A DNA stretch of 64,000 bases from Phallusia mammillata (taxonomy: Eukaryota; Chordata; Ascidiacea; Phlebobranchia; Ascidiidae), in assembly GCA_003260075.1 (NCBI GenBank), contig QLIY01000050.1, forward strand, positions 1-64,000, given 5' to 3'. How positions within the stretch are numbered: position 1 is the stretch's first letter; each line of letters begins with the position of its first letter. Below are positions 1 to 11,600 of the stretch, piece after piece. The translations under genes and the position numbers were made by a program. Below the pieces are notes generated by a model. It was not told the DNA's origin, made no database searches, and saw only the letters and a program-made list of their open reading frames with translations.

Positions 1-2335
1 GCGAACATAATGGTGTCGGGCCAAAACAGCTTTAAAATCTGGTCAAAGCTTAATGGATTAACTACATAATAAAACTAAAACCAGCACTGCACACTTAGTG
101 ATTGTATTGCAATGTTAGGGAAAAACACTTAAATAGCCAAACGATATTGCAAGCCAATAGGAAGACCATGCAGTAAACGGTTTAGTAGGTGGACGGAATT
201 ATAACAAACTCTACACAATAATGAGGAAATTGGAGGCAGTGATTGTCAGTGTTTTCACTTGTAATGCTTTAAAGTGCAAAATGAATTCGTAAATGCAGTG
301 GCTTCATAATAATGTAAAAGACAAGACTAAAACTGCAACGAATGTAAAAAATTTCTGGTAGTAAAATTCGGTAGTGATAGAAATGTTAAAATTGTATGAA
401 GCAGGAAAACTAATTCATTTCAAAGCAGAGTTTCCCAAGCATTTTTGCCAACATTCTACTCCAAAAATTTTTGCGTCTTATGTGACATCAATGAAAGAGG
501 AAAACGAAAAGATAAATGTGTGTAAGCAAGACATGATGGCCCCATGTTGGGAAACACTGCTATTTGCATGTTATTATTATTAGTTTAGCCACCAACTCTG
601 AGCAGTCCCGGGATCACATATACTTGTCTGTAATAACAGTAGTACACTAGTAGGTGGAGGGGGGGGGGATAGCACTTGATCACTGGGAATATTTACATTC
701 CAATGTGCAGCATTCCATTTATACATATGTTTGTAAAATTTACCAAAGGGGGGGGGGTGGTATGGGGATTGGGTGGACGGAATTGTAACAAATTCTACCC
801 AATAATGAGGAAATTGGAGGCAGTGATTGTAACTGTTTTCGCTTGTAATGCTTTAAAGTGCAAAATGAATTCGTAAATGCAGTGGCTTCAAAATAATGTA
901 AAAGACAAGACTAAAACTGCAACGAATGTAGAAAAAATTCTGGTGGTAAAATTCGGTAGTGATAGAAATGTTAAAATTGTATAAAGCAGGAAAACTGATT
1001 CATTTGAAAGCAGAGTTTCCCAAGCATTTTTGCCTACATTCTACTCCAAAATTTTTTGCGTCTTATGTGACATCAATGAAAGAGGAAAACGAAAAGATAA
1101 ATGTGTTTTAAGCAAGACATGATGGCCCGATCTTGGGAAACACTGCTATTTGTGTGTTATTATTATTAGTTTAGCCACCAACTTTGAGCAGTCCCAGGAT
1201 CACATATACTTGTCTGTAATAACAGTAGTACACTAGTAGGTGGAAGATGTTGTAGAGTCCCTGCTGAGACTTAATAAGTTGCCCACTGTTAACACCTCCA
1301 CTGACTTGGGCTTTTCTCCTGTGGTGAAATCTGGATCGACTAAATTAGAAAAGAGAAATGTTACACATACACTAGGAAGTTTGTTTGGAGTACTCTATAA
1401 TTTCCAATGTACACAAAATGCTCATATACTATGTACTACATGTACAGCCTATGTAGTACTGCCTAATAGCACTTGATCACTGGGAATATTTACATCCCAA
1501 TGTGCAGCATTCCATTTATACATATGTTTGTAAAATTTACCAAATACAACCACATACAGTGCACGCTATTTCGAACTATAGGGTCTCATCAGTGCATCTT
1601 GTGACAAGACATTGGCTGTGAGACCCTATAACAGGGTTTTGGTAACCCCTGACCTGCGTGTCAAGGTTGGCACGCGAGGTGGTTTTTCATGGCACGCTAA
1701 CAGATTTGCGTGTTTATATTTTAACCTGTTACACTGCTTGTTTAGTTTTTATCATGGTATTGTCTTAAAATACAGCCTTACATTCACAAAACACTCTGCT
1801 TTCTCTTTATTATTGATATCTGCTGGCACGAACCACTATTATTTACAAAAAGATTGGCACGCGAGGTCATTAATACATGGAAGTAACAAGTAAATTGGCA
1901 TGCGTCGCCAGAAAGGTTACCGGTCCCTGCCCTGTAAGTTGAAATAGTTTACACTGTCTGTAGCTGATGATTAGTTAATGCTTTCATACCTGAAACTTCC
2001 GTCGTAATGCTTTAGTGAAAGCTGGAGTCAATCCTTCTCCCGTTGTTTGTTCGGGGGGGGGGGATAAGTTTTTACCCTTATACCTTCACTTTAGTAGTTG
2101 CTTTGGGTGATTGAAAGCTTTTTTTCGGGGGGGGGGTTGACTTCGGGGAACCATCGGCGTTCCACCCGGACTTCGCACAATATTGGTTTTCCTCAACGAC
2201 TGTTAAAGCATTGTATAAAAAACAGTGTTATTCAAATAATATCAAACAAAGAGGCTAACAAAGATGGTGCAACAACAATGTTGTACACCACAACAGATAA
2301 TATACTTGGTTTCATTTAGAAAGTATTAAATATGG

Positions 2336-2417
<82 letters not shown>

Positions 2418-2680
2418 CTGACTACGTGGAACCATCGGCGTTCCACCCGGACTTCGCACAATGTTGGTTTTCCTCAACGACTGTTAAAGCATTGTATAAA
2501 AAACCGTGTTATTCAAATAATATCAAACAAAGAGGCTAACAAGGATGGTGCAACAACAATGTTGTATACCGCAACAGATAATATACTTGGTTTCATTTAG
2601 AAAGTATTAAATATGGTTAAAAAAGTTTTTACTACTTAAAGCAAACACAAGGTCGTATGCTGGTAAAATATCTTACTGTT
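1..2680. other. Non-coding region of near-identical blocks joined by G runs
   Basis: No gene is recognised. A block near 185-655 recurs at about 773-1240 with scattered substitutions. Between the copies, at about 668-745, lies a copy of sequence found again at 1467-1545, flanked by G runs. A second set (about 2140-2335 and 2418-2620) is separated by a G run of about 78 bases. An open frame at 1240-1476 (+) lacks convincing splice context. On the opposite strand the same bases could also be read through, so neither reading is called as coding. Confidence 0.6.
1553..1598 (-). ncRNA. Degenerate hammerhead-ribozyme-like core in a repeat
   Basis: On the minus strand a CTGATGA box is followed by a short poorly paired arm and GAAA, then by a decayed version of the GTGCACTGT arm seen in the copies at 18.0, 38.5 and 38.8 kb. 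Here the expected GTC cleavage triplet reads GTA. The sequence around it resembles the same repeat family. It is probably a decayed member rather than an active ribozyme. Confidence 0.3.
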
Positions 2681-2685
2681 TCAAC

Positions 2686-5085
2686 TTAACTATTGTCTCC
2701 TTCAAGTGAATATATCTTTGGATCAGTTATAAAATGTAATAAGTTTTTACCCTTATATATACCTTCACTTTAGTAGTTGCTTTGGGTGATTGAAAGCTTT
2801 TTTTCTTTACATCAGGTTCAGTAGTGCGTCTTTTCAACTTAACATTTTGCAAATCTTTTAAAGTGACCAGTTGCAGCTTCGATGAAGATTTCTAAAAAAC
2901 ATCGACAAATGATTTTTCAGCTAAAACATTTTCGATGGAGAAGGACAAAAAGGTTTAGATACATTCAATCAATTGATTCTAACAAGTTTATAGAGCTGTT
3001 TTGGCAATTTTATTTTTATTCCCCATTTCGACTTCCTATACAGGCCGCCTTTATCAGGCTAAATAACACTGAATGCTTATAGGACACTGCACGATAAACA
3101 AAGGAAAAGGGAATTAAACGCAAGCATGTAAAAACGTAACAAAAACACTGCACAATAACGATTGATTCTAAGTTTAGAAAGACAAGAAATAATAAATGCA
3201 ACAACTTACAGCTTCTGAGCTAGTTTCTGAAGATTGCCTTTTCTTCAATTTGACATTTTGTAGATCCAGCAAAGATATTCCCTGTTTTTTAATCTACAAA
3301 ATGTGAAAACTATTATATTTTTCACTGTTAATGGTACAATAACCTGCCGAAAAGTTTGTTAAGTATACCATTTTTAATGATGACACGGACCTATGTATCC
3401 CTGATGATGGCATGAGCATTTGCCGAAGTGCTTAAATAGTAAAGCTTGTAATTAGTTACTTTTTACGATGTCTTAACACATTGTGCCAGGCAATAAAACA
3501 TGGTTTAAACACAACAGAAGCGTTCAAAGTCCTTTACCGGGGGGGGGGTGGGCATTTGCCGAAGTGCTTAAATAGTAAAGCATGTAATTAGTTACTTTTT
3601 ACGATGTCTTAACACATTGTGCCAGACAATAAAACATGGTTTAAACACAACAGAAGCGTTCAAAGTCCTTTACCTTTGCTTTAACAGTTGTAGATGATAC
3701 TTGGTTGGATTGGATGGGTTTAAAAGCAGGAGGGGGTGGTGCAGGGATACCAATGGGTGGCGGAGGAGGTGGAATTGAACTTGTAGTGGCGATGTTATGT
3801 TGGTTTCCACGGCTGACTTGTCTTTGTAGCTTATTAACTTGCTTCGTTAACTTCAAGATTGATGCTTCTAGTGTTTCCAAACGATCTCCTAATTGCTTTA
3901 AGTCTTTGCTATGGTCTGTATGTGACCGGCGAAATGTAAATAATGCAGCAATCCAAGAAAAAAGCCATGCAAATATGGATTGTTTCTGGGATTCTGTAGT
4001 GTCCACAAAAAGTTGCTTTCTCTTTGAATGCATGGAACTTCTGCAACAAACATAGTTAGATTGTCAGTAAAGTAGCTTAGCAACTATGACTCACTTGTAT
4101 GACAATTCGTTTAACATTTAATTTGCCACAAAACAGCAACAAACATGGAGTTTATTTCAGCAAAATAAAGGTTAAGCCAGAAAAAGTTCAATTACGATTT
4201 TAAAAGCAGCATTTAATATTATTGTTTGACAGCTTTTGTGCTCAATTTATAGTCAAAAAAGGATCATAAAGGTATACATAATCAGTTTAGTGTCACTTTA
4301 TACAGTATAAGGACTCAACAAAGCAATAAGCTGGGGGGGGGGGGATTGTCAGTAAAGTAGCTTAGAAACCCAGTCTGCAAAACATGGCAGTTCCCGACGA
4401 GATCTCGTGGGTGCAAGAACTACATGTCCAGTGTGCGCGCATGCATGGCCCGTAAGAGCAATTTCAGCAGGCGCAAAGCAAGTAAAAGAGGTCAAGACAG
4501 CCCAATGGGGGGGGGGGTCTCCTATTTGGTTTATATCTCTGCTATGATCTGTATGTGACCGGCGAAATGTAAATAATGCAGCAATCCATGAAAAAAGCCA
4601 TGCAATTATGGATTGGGGGGGGGGGCAGCTGCCACACTCTGCAGACTGGCTAGCAACCACGACTAACTTGTATGACCATTTGTTTAACATTTAACTTGCC
4701 ACAAAACAGCAACAAACATGACGTTTATTTTAGCAAAATAAAGGTTAAGCCAGAAAAAAGTTCAATTACAATTTTAAAAGCAGCATTTAATATTATTGTT
4801 TCGAGCTCAATTGAGAGCCAAAAAATAACTCGTGTTGAGCAAGAATTATGCATGACAATCAACCTGTTTTTACAAGAAACTGTTACACGAATAAACTACT
4901 CAATTTTTGTAAGAACAGGGTCATAAAGGTATACATAATCAATTTAGTGTCACTTTATACAGTATAAGGACTCAACAAAGCAATAAGCTGGCTAAAATCG
5001 GCAGGGTTTACCCCATAAACAAGATATACAACACATTTAAAATCTAAGACTGAAATATGCAAATTATCTCTTAAATATTGACACT

Positions 5086-5149
<64 letters not shown>

Positions 5150-5326
5150 AAGAACAAACAGCACTCCTTTAAATGTGGAAGTATTTTGCTAACGTGTGAA
5201 CTAAACTACGTTAAAATTTAAAACAATACCAATTACGGTAATTAACTTTGTATATATTGTACCTTCTTACCTTGATTTTGCTTTGTTATTGTCAAATAAC
5301 TTTCCCTGGAGACGTCGCTTTTTCAT
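2686..5326 (-). CDS. PRR11-like proline-rich protein
   Basis: Five exons on the minus strand join in phase: 5326-5271, 4040-3674, 3293-3210, 2876-2811 and, less surely, 2715-2686. They encode about 200 aa (vertebrate PRR11 is about 360 aa). The N-terminus is basic (MKKRRLQGK). A tryptophan-bearing hydrophobic stretch (WLFSWIAALFTF) is followed by a heptad-like coiled coil and a proline run (SSIPPPPPPIGIPAPPPP). Two exons then each carry a DLQNVKLK(K/R)R motif matching the VKDLLTVKLKK and VSDLQHVTLK repeats of vertebrate PRR11. PRR11 acts in cell-cycle progression; its biochemistry is poorly defined. The start ATG at 5326 is chosen because its exon donor phase (2) fits the acceptor at 4040. 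The last exon is uncertain: read in phase it stops after nine codons, but a GTAAGA donor inside it could lead to another exon. The second exon has a partial divergent copy near 4530-4615 and a duplicated 3' flank near 3418-3533. Confidence 0.75.
4530..4615 (-). pseudogene. Partial second copy of PRR11-like exon 2
   Basis: The minus-strand frame repeats the WLFSWIAALFTF segment and the following HTDHS stretch of the PRR11-like exon at 3674-4040, but continues as SRDINQIGD instead of SKDLKQLGD. It is cut on both sides by G runs (about 4507-4516 and 4616-4625). Flanking introns also repeat (about 4130-4200 against 4700-4770). This looks like a fragment of the other allele left in the contig rather than an extra exon. 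Confidence 0.6.
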
Positions 5327-6454
5327 ATTTCAAGATATATTGCAATATTATAGATATTTTATAAAGATAAATAGAAGTTTTTGTCCTATAATAAACGATC
5401 ACAATACTGCAGTAAAGCTTTATAGTTGAGCAAGTATTTAAATTTGCCGCTGTTCTTCGGTGACGCGTGAGTTCAAAGGTCAGCTGCGAAACCTTTCAAC
5501 CAACAACAATAACAGGCCACAAGGAAGAACAATACGGTTGGCACCTCGAACAATGGCAAAGCCCGAAAACAAAAGAATGGCGAACTTTAACTTTCAACAC
5601 AATTACCTTGCTCTCGAGCTAACTGATAGTATTCCAATTTGAAACTTGCAAAACCCAAAATATCTTAACAAACTTATGTCTATGCCATGAAGTTAACCAA
5701 CTTAGGACGTAATATTTTTTTAACAGCGCTTGATTACTTGTTTTTGATAAAAGGGGGGGGGGTTTTTTTTTTAACAGCGCTTGATTACTTGTTTTTGATA
5801 AAAAACAGTGTCTTGTTTATATAGTTACAGAGCTGTCGTTTTTTTTCTACTATTAACTTGTGAACCTTATAATATAGGCTAGCCTTATACAGTCTTTATA
5901 TTTAGTGTTCGGACTATTTTTTGTTACAAAGCGACGTAAAATTGAATTGACTGTCGACTTTTTAAATCTGCATTGCGTTGCGCAAATAAAAACAGGTAAT
6001 ACGCTATAGAAGTTTTCCGATGTTGACATCCAAGCAGTTCTGTTGCCTTAAAACACGGGGGGGGGGACTATAACTATTAACTTGTGAACCTTATGATATA
6101 GGCTAGGCTTACACAGTCTTTATATTTGGTGTTCGGACTATTTTTTGTTACAAACCGACGTAAAATTGAATTGACTATACACTTTTCAAACCTGCATTGC
6201 GTTGTGTAAATAAATGCAAGTAATACGCTATAAAAGCTTTCCGATGTTGGCATCCAAGCAGTTCTGTTGCCTTAAAACACTTCAAAAATACAAAAAAACA
6301 AAAATAAATCATCGTATGATAATTGTCACAGTATATTTGATTCTGCGCGAATAAAACGGATGAAATAAATTACTCCACGAAAATCCTGAATGCAAAACTT
6401 TCCACAATTTTTCTGAAACAAAACAAGCAGATATAAACAATGACTTCAAGAACT
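5327..6454. other. Spacer between PRR11-like 5' end and ODC-like 3' end
   Basis: It holds the upstream region of the PRR11-like gene and the 3' flank of the ODC-like gene, both on the minus strand. Two local duplications are joined by G runs: about 5715-5755 against 5765-5805, and about 5848-6057 against 6070-6285. An open frame at 5460-5642 (+) has no recognisable similarity and is not called. Confidence 0.6.
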
Positions 6455-8638
6455 CTAGATGCCGTTCCTTGTTGGTGGGAGCAAATGAGGATGGACACAC
6501 AAACTTTGTAATTCCGTTCTGCATTTTTCACAAAATCATAGTTGAATCTACATGTTGTGGTTGTGGTTGATAAAAAACAGTTGTTTCACACAAGAATTAC
6601 TGCAACGGTTTTTAATCTTTATTATAATAGTTATCCCATGAGAAGAACCGAATAAATTTGATGTTATCTTTTTAAACAGACAATATCACCTACTATATGA
6701 AGCAACAGAATCAAAAAAATCGATAAAGCACTACTTCATAAGGGGGGGGGGTTGAATCTACATGTAGTGGTAGTGGTTGATAAAACACAGTTGCTTCACA
6801 CAAGAATTATTGCAACGGTTTTTAATCTTTATTATAATAGTTACCCTGAGAAGAACCAAATAAATTTGATGTTATATTTTTAAACAGACAATATCACCTA
6901 ATATATGAAGCAACAGAATCAAAAAAATCGATAAAGCACTACTTCATAAAATCTGTTAATTTTTTTTCCTTTGACAGTAATTACCCAAAGGTTAAGAACC
7001 ACTGAATTACTAAATCTGTTGCCTGACAAGTATTATATACTTACAACTTGGTTTCTGTGATGTAATAACAAGCTTTATACGTCGTGAAACCATGACAACC
7101 CAATCTTGTGAAAGCAGAATATCCCCCAACATCTGACGTAAAACAAAAGCCATTCTTATACTGAATGTTACGTCACAGTTACATATGTCACCTTTCCACG
7201 TGATCCAATCGCCTACGTCAACTTCGGGCATCTGTAATGACTTCACAATGACGTCAGAGGCACCCTGGTTGGCCTAAGAACTTGTGTTACGTCAAATGAC
7301 TCAATGTGTAGGGGGGGGGGGCGGGCATCTGTAATGACTTCACAATGACGTCAGAGGCATTGAGGCAGTTTCCAAAAATCGTAGATTCCCTGAGAGTCCC
7401 CTGGTTGGCCTAAGAACTTGTGTTACGTCAAATGACTCAATGTGTAAAGTGGTACACGCTTGATTTTCGAAAACACTAAATTGTAGTGATGAGACGATAC
7501 CAGGTTTTGAAGCGAGTACCGATACCGAGTACTATAGTACCACATGTATATACAGGTTTTTTTAAGGTTTGGTTTGGGTGACCGCTAAGTAGTGGGGGGG
7601 GGGGCACATGCCGAAAAATGTAATCACCACGTGATAGCGAAAAAGTGTTTTCCACTTTCGTGCTGACCGAACCGAGTAACGGGTACTCGTCCCATCACTA
7701 CTAGATTGATTTATAAACCAATATACGTAATCATTATCGCTGAATTCAAAGTTATTGTCGACATCAGTATGTTTGGGGGTAAGATTCTTCACAATTTACC
7801 CTTAGTTATGGTAAAATAAAAGGATGTTTGTCCACATATACAGCAGGACTCACTTCTAACAGCTGTGAATGAAAATGAAAGCCTTCCATTAGAACAGGAG
7901 TAAGACTGTTGTACACACTTTCTCCAACGCCGTAACAAACTCGATCTGCAAAAATAAAATAAAACATGGTTGTCTATAAAGCGGACAAAAGACAAATAGG
8001 CAATAAACGAAAAATCTTCTTTGAAAACAATTAAGGCCATATCCTTAAGTTGTGAACTCCTCAAAGGCCTATTGTTTTTGTATACCGTATTTTACGGACC
8101 ATAAGGCGCAATTTAAATCCTTTTTTCCTGGGGGGGGGGACCAACGCCGTAGCAAACTCGATCTGCAAAAATAAAATAAAACATGGTTGTCTACAAAACG
8201 GACAAAAAACAAATAGGCAATAACCGAAAAATCTTCTTTAAAAACAATTAAGGCCATATCCTTAAGTTGTGAACTCCTAAAAGGCCTATTGTTTTTGTAT
8301 CTTTAAAAAAAGGTTAAAATAAAACAATGTTTTCGTGGATGAAAATCAGGGCTGCCAATGAGAATTTCAACAAAACCCAAGACTCACAGCAGGGGGGGGG
8401 GGTGCGCCTTATAAGCCGGTGCGACTAATGTATGGATCAAATAGTGCTTTATTGCCTACACTAAAATACAATGGGGGGGGGGAGCAAACTGGCGGAACTT
8501 TTTTCCACTTTTGTGCTGACCGAACCGAGTACCGAGTACTCGTCCCATCACTACTAAAATGATTTATAAACCAATACGTAATCATTATCGCCGAATTCAA
8601 AGTTATTGTCGACATCAGTATGTTTGGGGGTAAGATTC

Positions 8639-8680
<42 letters not shown>

Positions 8681-11600
8681 AAAAGAAGATTAAAATAAAA
8701 CGCTGACAACATGAACCATGAAAAGGCATTGCAGAACATTAATCTCAAACGGTATTCGATCACGAACAGTCCCTCACCTTTCGTGGTCGTTTTGGCAAAA
8801 ATGTTTGTTACAAGTACCATCGCAGGTCCGGGTAAGTACCGTCCGGGTTCCGCAATTATTCTTACACCGCTTCCGACGGGAAAATGTTCGTCCAATGCCT
8901 CTCTTATCACCGAAGTCGTCTAAAAAATTATCAGTATAACTGACTTAGGGTACATGCTTTACCGGTCTAGTATTTCAGACAAGGGCAGGCTCGCGAAAAA
9001 CAAGAACTAATTTCAACTGCTAATTTACTTGAAACCTAATTATAGCTAATGTAGTGATGTCTTAAACCAGGGGTCGACAAACTTTTACAAAGACAAAAGC
9101 CTTAATGAAGCCAAAATATCTCACTGCCCTGTCCTAATTTTTCGATTTGGTTTCATTTATTGTTTATAACATTGTTAAAACGAGAAATTGAAAGTTGGAA
9201 CTGCAAAATACATTTATGCGACCTTGGGGGGGGGGGATAACATGAACCATGAAAAGGCATTGCAAAACACTAATCTCAAACGGTATTCGATCACGAACAG
9301 GACCTCACCTTTCGTGGTCGTTTTGGCAAAAATGTTTGTAACAAGTTCAATCGCAGGTCCGGGTAAGTACCTTCCGGGTTCCGCAATTATTCTTACACCG
9401 CTTCCGGCGGGAAAATGTTCGTCCAATGCCTTTCTGATCACTGATGTCGGTTTAAGACGATGTCGTGATGTCATGCTGTACAGGTCTAGTATTTCAGACA
9501 AGGGTAGGGTCGCGAAAAACAAGTCGGGAACTAATTTCAACTGCTAATTTACTTGAAACCTAACTTTAGCTAATGTAGTGATGTCTTAAACCAGGGGTCG
9601 ACAACCTTTTACAAAAACAGGAGCCCTAATGAAGAACAAAATATCTCACTGCCCTGTTCTAATTTTTCGATTTGGTTTCATTTATTGTTTATAACATTGT
9701 TGAAACGAGAAATTGAAAGTTGGAACTGCAAAATACATTTATGCGACCTTTTAGAAAAAGTTTTGACAAACAAATACAGCTTTGTGCCAAGCCAATAAGT
9801 ACAGTTCTCTAAGTAGGTAATTCGTAAAAGTGCCAAACTGTGTTTAAATTTGTGTGGCGGTGATTATCGAACCAATGGCCTAAGTCTAAACTATAGGAGT
9901 AACAAAACTATGGGCCATTTATGCAGCCACACGCCGATTTTGGCTGCTTTTTAGGAATACATGTATTAAACAAGTGTTTAAACCACAGACACAAACCGAT
10001 AATCTAATATGTTTGGCACGTTTGCCTTCTTAATGTCTGTGTTCTATAAAGACCACGAATTTTTACGCTTTATCCAATAATAACTTTAAAGTCCACAGTT
10101 ATTTTTACTTCTTAATAATTATAACCACCTTCTCGAATGGACTGATCGTTTCGTGTTCCTCGGTACCGGGGAATCCCCCACCGATATCGAGTAGCGAGAA
10201 TCGAAAACCGACGTCGCGAGCGAAATCGAACAATGTTTTGGAGTCTTCGATCGCTTTACGAAACGAATTGACGCTTGGACACCCGCTTCCCACGTGGAAA
10301 CTGCAATAGAAATCGTATACGTTGCAATAGAAATCAAATAATCTCGAGGTCATATGATATGCCTGAATTTACAATCATAGATGTGATATAAATTATTGTT
10401 AGTAAAGCAGTGGTTCTCGAACTGTGGTACGCGTATCACTAATGGTAAGCCAAAACGTTTCAGGTGGTACAAGAGTAGTTTTCTGTCATACCTAAGTTAA
10501 GTCGGATCTAACATTGCAAATCAACTGACGCAACTGATCAGCCCTGGTGTGGATGAAACCCGTGTTTTGGAGATTCTTATGAAATTACTAAATATGCTAG
10601 CCAGGTTGAGAAAATGCTTTTTCTTGCTCTATCCATTCAAACAGGGTTGATGATTTTAAGTGGTATATGCAGCGATAAAAAAAAGTTGTCAGGTGGTACG
10701 CGATTCGTATGAGGGGGGGGGGGACCAGGTCGAGAAAATGCTTTGTCTTGCTCTATCCATTCAAACAGGGTTGATGATTTTAAGTGGTATGCAGCGATAA
10801 AAAAAAGTTGTCAGGTGGTACGCGATTCGTATGAGATTTAGAACCAATTAAGTCAGTGGTTCTCAACTAGTGGTCCATGATAACTTTTTGGGTGGTCCAC
10901 AGGACGTCCTAAGTGTGGTGGTAAACTAGAGATGATTGCATATTACATGTTAAAAGAGTTTCAAAATGTTAGCTGTTAATAATTGTATCTCACTTCTTGA
11001 AAATCTGTTTTAAAATATGATGACCCCAAGTGGTTGTTGTGTATGTTTACTTTAATGTTGCTCAAACATGAAATGGTCCATGATATTAGTTTTACTGGGC
11101 CAGTGGTCCAAGGCCTGAAACGAGTCGAGAACCACTGACTTAAGTAAAGTGGTACGGCATAGCTCTTTGGGTACCGTACCTTATTCCAATAATTTCCATG
11201 TTCTCGAATTTCGCCAATTCGATCAGCTTTTTTCCTTCTGATACGGAAGCCCCAAACTTCCCCTTGAAGTGAGTTCTGGCTTCAGAGTCGTCAGTTTCGA
11301 TGCGAAGAACCAACCTATGCAATGGATGCATGAGATTAAACAGAAAGCTGGAATGCAGAGGTCTACATAGGCCAATCTGTCAAACAATTTTAATAGTATA
11401 TTTCAGTACACCTAGTAATTGGGGTTAAACACTGGGCCCACATGCAACTTTGTCGTTGGATGTGCAGAAGTTATTAAGCGGGTCAAACACACGACTGTCG
11501 AACAAACTACCAGCTTTATATGGTGCATCTAGCATTCGGGCCTAAGTCGGGTTTGAATACTGGGTCTGCCTACAAATCTCCGGTTAAAAGCGTAGAAGTT

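Noticed and set aside
1240..1476. Open frame starting MEDVVESLLRLNKLP
   Set aside because: Readable on both strands, no phase-compatible exon partner, and the flank is part of a duplicated block.
2339..2417. Telomere-like or G-quadruplex regulatory tract
   Set aside because: Pure G without telomeric repeat units, located at duplicate-block junctions, and strand-polar across the window; artefact explains it better.
4955..5164. Open frames of poly-proline or poly-glycine (also near 8409-8910 and 50879-51198)
   Set aside because: They come from reading through the G runs; no splice context or similarity outside the runs.
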